Of a DNA stretch of 64,000 nt, positions 57,410 to 64,000 are shown in pieces. Below the pieces are notes generated by a model. It made no database searches, was not told the DNA's origin, and saw nothing but the letters and a program-made list of their open reading frames with translations. Numbering within the stretch: the stretch's first letter is position 1; each line of letters starts with the position of its first letter. The translations under genes and the position numbers were made by a program. The DNA is from Macrobrachium rosenbergii (taxonomy: Eukaryota; Arthropoda; Malacostraca; Decapoda; Palaemonidae): the NCBI RefSeq assembly GCF_040412425.1, contig NC_089767.1, positions 2,001,969 to 2,065,968 on the forward strand, in the 5' to 3' direction.

Positions 57410-57940
57410 TTTTCCTTGGGCTGGGTTTAGTTAGTCTATCAAATAACATTCCTTCAGATACCTGAACTTGTTTCCAGCTTTTCATTGCAAAATGATGAAC
57501 ATGCGTGAGCCCTTTGTTAATACTCAGTGGTATAATTGAATAGCTAATTTCCAAAATTCTGTTAATTATTTTGCAATAGGTACTAGTTCCATCCTATCTT
57601 TTAGCAGCAAAGTAACCTGGAGACACTAGAGATTGGTGTAGATTCTCTTCCAGGCAGAGAAGGCACAGTTCCCATTTAGTAGTTTTAACTGTTGGGCTTC
57701 ACCTACTGCGATAAGTTCATGTGTTGTAAAGCACTATACACGTATACATTTTTCTATTCCTGCTGTTCTAAAAGCAAGCATGGGCCTGCTTCAGGCTTCA
57801 CGCAGGCAAGAATGCACCCAAGAGCAATAACATGCACCTGCTTCTGAAAACAAAGTATAAAATTTCGCTACAAAGTTTTGACAGTCTGTTAAACAGCAGG
57901 GGGTCGAATGAAATCAAAAGAGTTAGCATTTTGGTTTTCT
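57410..57940. other. gene-free DNA
   Basis: No supported gene. Confidence 0.5.
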
Positions 57941-58182
57941 GTTAAGTGGGAGGAGGCACTTGCGGACGCCGGGGTGGAGGGGGGGGCACCTGGGCACTTG
58001 CCCCAACTATGAAAAATAATGACAAAATAATGATATTGAAGATTTAGATAATAACATAAATGAGAAATATAAAATATTAAAATTTTACGAAAAAAAAAAT
58101 ATATATAATGTATGTATGTATATGAATATTGGTCCCCCACCCCCCCATGAAATTTTTCTGAATCCGCTAGTGGGAGGGCTTA
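57941..58182. repeat. G/C-homopolymer-bearing interspersed repeat
   Basis: The two halves resemble each other in inverted orientation: GGCACTTGCGGACGCCGGGG then GGGGGGGGCACCTGGGCACT on one side, and CCCCCCATGAAATTTTTCTG then AATCCGCTAGTG on the other, with an AT-rich middle. The layout suggests a MITE-like repeat. GGGGTGGAGGGGGGGG could form a G-quadruplex. Confidence 0.5.
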
Positions 58183-58689
58183 TTTGAACTCTTCCTACAC
58201 ATGAAAGTTTAGACATTTTTATACAAACCGGGTAGATGTAATATGTCAACTCTGTGTATGATGACTGCAATGTACATTGTGACGAATTATCCTAAGATAA
58301 ATCGAGATTACTGCTCGGACGAAAAACACAAGACGAATGTGAGCATTTTTTATCTTTCTCTAATTTGAAGTATTTTAACGCTTTTATGCAGTATTTACAT
58401 AAAAAATTAAACTGATTTAAGCTAAACTAGATCTGTTAAAAAGTTTTACAGTTTTTTTATTACCTACGATCCCTTATCCAATATGCAAGACCATTTGATA
58501 TTTTATTTGTCGGGGAGTATAACATATGAGCATTTAATTATTTCTAAATTAAGTGCGCTTTTAATCATTTGATAACCACCAGCACTCATAAAAACATTTC
58601 GAGTTTCTGGTACTTTGCCATACTGAAGTATACTTGCAAAGGTAGTGACACAATTTCATCATTAAATCTTGGTGTAAAAGAAACTACAA
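58183..58689. other. gene-free DNA
   Basis: AT-rich; nothing recognised. Confidence 0.5.
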
Positions 58690-59290
58690 GGTGTGGATGT
58701 CTGCTGCTGCCAGAGATTTATCTCTTTCAGATAAAGTGGTTGGTGGTGGTAGGTTTCTGTTTCCTAACATTAGTAGTTATATGACTTGGGCCATCGGCGG
58801 ATGGTCTTTCGTTTGTCAGTTTTCACAATTTTATTTAACAGAGGTCTTTAGCATTCACAATTGATCCCAGATTCTATTTTCCTGCCGAGAGCAACAGGAT
58901 TCGCTGAACAGCAGCAACAATATACAGTAAATGTGCCTCGCTGTCGAACTTCTCAGTTCCAGAGGTTCTTTACTCCTCACACTGTTGGATTTTGGAACAG
59001 CCTCCCTTCAGAGGATGTCGTGCAATTGAAATTTCAAAAGTTCAAGCGAAGATGCAATATTACTACCCTAATACTATTCTTCTTGCATTTTGATAATTTA
59101 CTTACATCACATCTTTTATTTATTTATCTATTTGTTAATTTATCTGTTTTCCTAATAAGTGATCTCCTCTTTCTGTATTTCCCATTATCGTCTGTTGCTT
59201 CTTTCGAATGAACACCATATTCTTTGGAAGCTTCAATTTTAAGTTAATGGCCCCTGTGGGTTTGTTCCATATGAATCGGGTTCATCTTCG

Positions 59291-59356
<66 letters not shown>
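58690..59356 (+). mobile_element. LINE-B 3'-end copy with (AAT)n tail
   Basis: The C-terminal ORF2 part begins at GGTGTGGATGTCTGCTGCTG and runs through GTGGTGGTAGGTTTCTGTTT, CTGTCGAACTTCTCAGTTCC and GTTGGATTTTGGAACAGCCT, then 3' UTR and about 21 AAT units. It lies 0.5 kb from, and tail to tail with, the minus-strand LINE-B copy. Confidence 0.9.
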
Positions 59357-59357
<1 letters not shown>

Positions 59358-59828
59358 GAAAAACTAGGCATCACTTTTGCTCTGTTTTGCAGTATCCTTT
59401 TAGTATTACGAATGGTTTTTAGATTCATTTTCATTCAGCTGATCAGCCACCCGAGTAAATTTAGAGCTGAGATATTCGTTATCTAACTTGTGAGTTAACT
59501 CACAGATTTGCTCTCGGAATTAGTTCTCAAGAAGTATAAATGGAAAACTTTCGGAGGATTTTTTATAAACTTTGATGTTCTCATCTCTTTGATATTTTTC
59601 TTAGTTTCCGCTTTCCGTTTTTGATATTTCCTTTAGTTCTTTCTGCTGCTTGTTATGGGCGCCTATATGAGAAAGAAAGAAACACATTGTTTTACCAAAC
59701 GAAGGGACTGACTGAACGGTTTGTAATCCTGCCAAAGGAAAATACTAAGAAACTGCATTACATGCAGCGCAAACAGATTTTTTCCACAAAGACCGTAAGT
59801 CAACATTTTATAATAACGAGATATCCTA

Positions 59829-59831
<3 letters not shown>
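59357..59831. other. gene-free DNA between two LINE-B tails
   Basis: About 475 bp separate the AAT tail of the plus-strand copy from the ATT (tail) of the minus-strand copy. No gene recognised. Confidence 0.5.

Positions 59832-59907
<76 letters not shown>
59832..59907 (-). repeat. LINE-B 3' (AAT)n tail
   Basis: About 25 ATT units on the plus strand, directly adjoining TTCAGTAGATGAAACCTATT (the reverse of the LINE-B end). Confidence 0.9.
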
Positions 59908-59910
<3 letters not shown>

Positions 59911-60119
59911 TAGATGAAACCTATTCATATGGAACAAGCCCACATGGGCCAGTGACGTGAAATTCAGGCTTTCAAAGAATATGGTGTTCATTAGGAAGAA
60001 GTAAGAGGAGGTAAAAGGAGATACAAGAAGAAGAGATACTATTTATTAAAAAGAATTAATTAATAAACAGATAAAAATGTAACAAAATGCAAGAAGAATA
60101 GTATTAGGGTAGCATGCAC

Positions 60120-61996
60120 TGCATCTCCGCTTGAACTTCTAAGGTTTCAATTGCACGACATCCTGAGGGAGGCTGTTCCACAGTCCAATGGTGTGAGGAA
60201 TAAAGGACCTCTGAAACTGATTAGTTCGACAGCGAGGCACATTTACTGTATATTGGTGCTGCTGTTCAGCGAAAATGGTTGCTCTCTCTCGGCAAGCAAA
60301 GGGGATCAGGGATCAATTGTGAATGTGAAAGACCTCTGTTGAAATACAACTCATGAACAAGCAACAAACAAGAGGCCATCCATCGATGTTCTAAGTCATA
60401 ATTTCTACTATTAGGAAACAGAAACCTACCACCACTTACCACTCTATCTAAAAGAGATAAATCTCAGGCAGAAGCAGACATCCACACCGAAGAACAGTAT
60501 TCTCTAATAAAGGAAGCACAAACGACCTAAAATAGGTTGCATTGATTTTATCACTGTTATAAATATATGAGGCCCTACGAACAATACCTAACTTTCTTGT
60601 AGCATTTGCTGAAACTTTCATTAGAAGTTTCTCACAAGTTAGATGTGAGTCAAAAGTTACACCAAGAATAGTTAAAGCTTCAGATTCATTGAGCAAAGTT
60701 CCATCCACTTGAAGGGGAGGATGGGATGGGAAATCTGTACGAGATCTGCTAATTAATCGTGTTTTCCTTTTACTGGAGTTCAGCTCCATACACCACCGAC
60801 CACACCATGCATTGATCTGGTCCATGTCCCGATTGAGGCTGAGGGTAGTTTCATTTCTCATAAGTGGAGACTTTACAACAACCACAAGTGTTACAGCACC
60901 GGCATACTGAACAATCTAGTTTTCCAGGCCAACACCCATGTCACATGTATACACTAAAAACAACAGTGGACCAAGAACTGTGGAACCCCAGACAAAATAG
61001 GTCTTGGTTCACTAAAGATCCCGTCCAAAGCAACTTGCTGCTGCCTGCCTATAAGGAAATCTTGAAGTAATCCTAAAACATATCCACCCACTCCAAGATT
61101 CTGAAGTTTATAAATAAATGCCTTGTGACTTACTAAATTGAAAACAGCACTAAAATCTATTTAAATTACTCTGTACTCAAAACCCCTATCAAGTTCCCTT
61201 GCACACAGCAAATCAAGTCTAAAAGAGCATTGCAGGTACCTAGCTGCTTCCTGTATGCATATTGACTATCAGCTAACAATCCTTTAGATTCCACATACTT
61301 ATATAGTGGCTTAAAAATAAGTTTTTCAGCAACTTTGGAGAACACAGAGAGAACAGAGATTGGCCTGTATTTACTGCAGTCTGCAGATATGTCACGCTTT
61401 CGAAAAGACACTGTATTACTAAGCTTGCGCTCATCTACAAAGGTACTATGTCGACATAAAAATCTACAGAATCTACTTATCTTGGGAGACAACACACTAG
61501 AAACTTTCTTAAAAAACAAAGGGAAGAAACCATCAGGATCTTCTCCACCCCAACTATCAAGATTATCCAGAATTTTCTTAACACCCCTGGAGCGAGATGC
61601 AAATTTTGTAAGAACAGGTTCAGGATAAGTATTGGGGAGAGGAACATCCTCAGCTGATTGCTTAGCTTCACAAACTCGATGAAGCAGTTCAGCCTTTTCC
61701 CTCAGGCCAGTGACCAATCTACTATCATCTGTTAGTAGTGGTGGAATGGAAGACGACCTTGACCCAAAGATAGATGATGCCAATTTATTCCACCACAGTT
61801 GGGGCCGAGTAATTCCTTTAGTTTTCCTCTTCAAGAAATTACTGTAATTTTCCTCGGCTGTATGGTAAGTTCTATTCACAGCACGGCGAGACTCAACAAA
61901 AATGGTGTGGTTTTCATTTGAATGATTTCGTCTCCATGCATTGAATTTGGTCTGTTTGTCATAGTAGGCGTGTCTGCATGTATCATCAAACACCAT
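60120..61996 (-). pseudogene. LINE-B reverse transcriptase domain and C terminus
   Basis: A 276-codon frame (61996-61166) carries ITRPQLWWNKLASSIFGSRS, an SFRKRDISADCSKYRPISVL block (RT motif 1-2) and CNALLDLICCVQGN. After a stop the next frames show LSGVPQ with a break (RT motif 4), then the catalytic region near 60905-60885, where the expected aspartate pair is lost (QYAGAVT-like). The 145-codon frame 60885-60448 continues with MDQINAWCGRWCMELNSSKR and LTILGVTFDSHLT, then the C-terminal thumb-like tail. Catalytically dead. Confidence 0.85.
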
Positions 61997-62394
61997 GGCT
62001 GGTCATTTGTCCTAAATTTGATGACCTTTTTAAGGACATATCCTATTAAATTAAACTACCCATCAGCATTTCATTTAACTTCTTCTTGGGATCAGGATCT
62101 AATATAGCATATGAAATATTAAGTGCCTGGCAAGCTTCAATAATGCGATCCCAGATGACTCTGGATTTTAGCCAGACTATTTTTCCAATGGTGGCATTAG
62201 GAATATACTGATTGACAGATATGTCCATCTCAGTGGCACAATGATCAGAAGCACCTATATATTCACAGACCTTGGAACATCTGTGAATATGAGGTCTAAT
62301 CTATTATCAGAACGTGGGTAGGTTACTCAATTAGCTGGACAAATTCAGAGGATACACAGAACTCAAGAGCAGACTGGCCATGTTGATCTGTGGA
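61997..62394 (-). pseudogene. LINE-B endonuclease C-terminal half, decayed
   Basis: Translated peptides such as GASDHCATEMDISVNQYIPN-like sequence (near 62245-62190, minus strand) carry an SDHC-type signature expected at the end of the APE domain. Frames shift and no long open frame is left. Confidence 0.55.
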
Positions 62395-62930
62395 ATTTGA
62401 ATTTAACCACTCACTGAGCTTTGCATTACAGTCTCAACAAATAACAAATGAAGCTTTTTAATCCTGTGACTGAGCCATACCAATCCTTTCCAAGAGACGG
62501 TCATATATAGAATCGTCGATATTTGGATTGCGGCAAATGGTGAATATATATACATTGTAGAACTTACTGGAAATTTTAAAACAAAGAACTTCATGGCAAC
62601 TGAACTCCAAATTTTTCTGATAAATAGGTCATCCGGACTTAGTGTATACAGCCATATCTTGCGCATGTGGGATGTTAAAATGATAAAGTCAGGGCCATCA
62701 AACCCCGGGATTAAAAACTGAACCTTTGACTTGCTACTACTTACAAGAGTCTCAGATAATAACATTAAATTATGGGCACCACTCTGGAGACCAAGAAAGT
62801 TTGACCTTAAGCCCCGAATATTTGAGTAAAATACTCTGAAATTTTTCTTGCTATAATAAGTAACAGACCCAGGGTTCAGCTCAATTTCTCCCGAAAGAAT
62901 TAAAATTAACAACATAAAATCACTATCAAA
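62395..62930 (-). pseudogene. LINE-B ORF2 N terminus: 2A-like motif and endonuclease start
   Basis: A 170-codon frame starts MLLILILSGEIELNPGSVTY. EIELNPG followed by Ser resembles the DxExNPGP motif of 2A-like ribosome-skipping peptides reported at ORF starts of CR1/L2-type LINEs, with two deviating positions. NFRVFYSNIRGLRSNFLGLQ and LLSETLVSS follow, the opening motifs of an APE endonuclease. The catalytic C-terminal half is frameshifted. Confidence 0.75.
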
Positions 62931-62941
62931 ACTAGTAGACT

Positions 62942-64000
62942 CATAACAACAGTAATACTGTAAAAATCAGCAGAACAGTGAACAACAATGCCATCAACAA
63001 CAGTATTTACATTATTTACAAAAAATTCTGTTGGAAGTATAAATAAACATGTCTGTATGTCATTGACAAAAGTGCCAGAATCAACTGGTCACCAAGGTGG
63101 GACCGGCATACCTTGTATGGCAAATGACATCAGCCAGGTTTGCCACAACTTGGGAAGGGCAGTAAGGATGGATTTGGAAATAAAACAATCAGTAGGAATA
63201 GACAGTAAGATGAAGGCACTCTCCTGATAATCTACCAAGCAACTTTGGTCTCTCATCAGCCTCTCCTACACACTTTTCAAAAAGCAGGAAAGTGAACGAA
63301 AAGGAGGATAAATGCCTGATTATACCCTCAGGCAAGGGAACTCAAACACAAGGCCATGGTACAATGGATATGGTACAGTCCAAGGTTGGAAAACGTTTGA
63401 ATTCATAGAAGGGTTGCCTACCAAGGCTAAAGGGTCCCTTCTACCCACTGGTTTGATTTCAGAGTGTCCTACTCCTAAAAGAGTTGCCTGTCAAGGCTAA
63501 AGAGTCTCTTCTACCCTAACTTGTGTAAGCAGGGACGTCACACCCAGAAGCGAATGCTGCTAAGAAAAGCCCATATTAACCCACTACCATATAAAAAGTT
63601 GTAGGCATCAAAATTGTCCTTGGGTGTTGGAATGTCTTCCATCACCACCAAGGAATCTGGCACAAGAGAATAGAACACTAACTTTTCTGTTCAGTCTGGT
63701 TGCCAACAGGTCAAGCACTGGGGATTCCTAGAGCCTGAACAGCCTTTCTGTTCTGTGGGGATATAAAGATCATTCCTTCCCCACAACCTGACCATGACGA
63801 CCAAGCTAGTCCGCCAGGAATGCACAAGGCTGGCAGCTTGACAGTGAGGCAAACTACCTACTCAAGGATCTGCGCTGCCAAATGACACAGGAGAGGAGAC
63901 ACTGTCCCTCCCTGTTTGTTGACATATGCCACTATGGTCATGTTGTTGCTCATCAACACTACCAACAGATGCTGAAATCTTGCAATGCTAGCCATGCTGC
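62942..64000. other. gene-free DNA, with one local duplication
   Basis: No supported gene or family. GGGTTGCCTACCAAGGCTAA (63412) recurs 68 bases later as GAGTTGCCTGTCAAGGCTAA (63480), each followed by a CTTCTACC motif. Confidence 0.5.

Larger units (their letters stand above)
59832..62941 (-). mobile_element. LINE-B, nearly complete CR1/L2-like non-LTR retrotransposon, inactive
   Basis: On the minus strand the order is 2A-like motif, APE-endonuclease start, linker, RT, C-terminal tail, 3' UTR and an (AAT)n tail (ATT on the plus strand, 59832-59907, about 25 units). Stops and frameshifts interrupt ORF2. No ORF1 is visible before 62941. It is the master-type sequence for the 3' fragments at 2.6, 44.2 and 58.7 kb and for the SINE tail at 29.1 kb. 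Confidence 0.85.

Overview
The window is eukaryotic nuclear DNA and looks like a repeat-saturated decapod crustacean genome (shrimp, prawn or crayfish type; the species cannot be read from the sequence). The reasons are the very dense (TA)n, (TC)n/(AG)n and (AAT)n microsatellites, interspersed repeat families present in 7 to 16 copies each, APE-type LINE relics, a dead mariner, an LTR element, intron-style splice signals, and no bacterial-type gene organisation. Almost all long open frames are translations of microsatellites (IYIY, SLSL, RERE, III, NNN) and are not genes.

Layout. 0-10 kb: a 350-bp palindrome, a LINE-B 3' fragment, D1 repeats, the first P repeat, a 1277-bp mariner with intact terminal repeats and a dead transposase, then microsatellites with tRNA-headed SINEs. 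10.5-17.9 kb: an LTR retroelement with two 1.1-kb repeats, PBS, polypurine tract and gag/protease remnants but no visible reverse transcriptase. 18-24 kb: P and D1 repeats, three tRNA-like SINE heads and microsatellites. 24.1-28.5 kb: LINE-A, nearly full length but frameshifted (zinc-finger ORF1, APE endonuclease, reverse transcriptase). 29-33.4 kb: a tRNA-headed SINE with a LINE-B tail, D1 and P repeats. 33.6-35.5 kb: the only convincing host coding sequence, an exon encoding a signal peptide, between two pyrimidine-rich minisatellites. 36-39 kb: an inverted repeat ending in a hammerhead-like core. 39.6-42.1 kb: old LINE-C, split by a D1 copy and carrying a 72-bp in-frame tandem repeat inside its RT. 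42.6-55 kb: more P and D1 copies, LINE 3' ends, two short TIR/foldback elements, a possible Penelope-like 5' fragment and anchor-plus-microsatellite arrays. 55.1-56.85 kb: a 34-bp minisatellite. 57-64 kb: a D1 copy, a G-rich repeat, a LINE-B 3' copy, and a nearly complete inactivated LINE-B on the minus strand with a 2A-like motif and an (AAT)n tail.

How the parts relate. No set of genes forms a pathway here. What can be read is a parasite ecology. LINE-B supplies its 3' tail to at least one tRNA-derived SINE and has left four truncated copies or tail relatives. D1 (16 copies) behaves like a retroposon, and one copy has a 15-bp target duplication. The P family (7 copies) carries several stem-loops in constant order and has no recognised mobility class. 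The putative secreted-protein exon at 34.73 kb suggests that the central part of the window lies within a host gene with very large introns.
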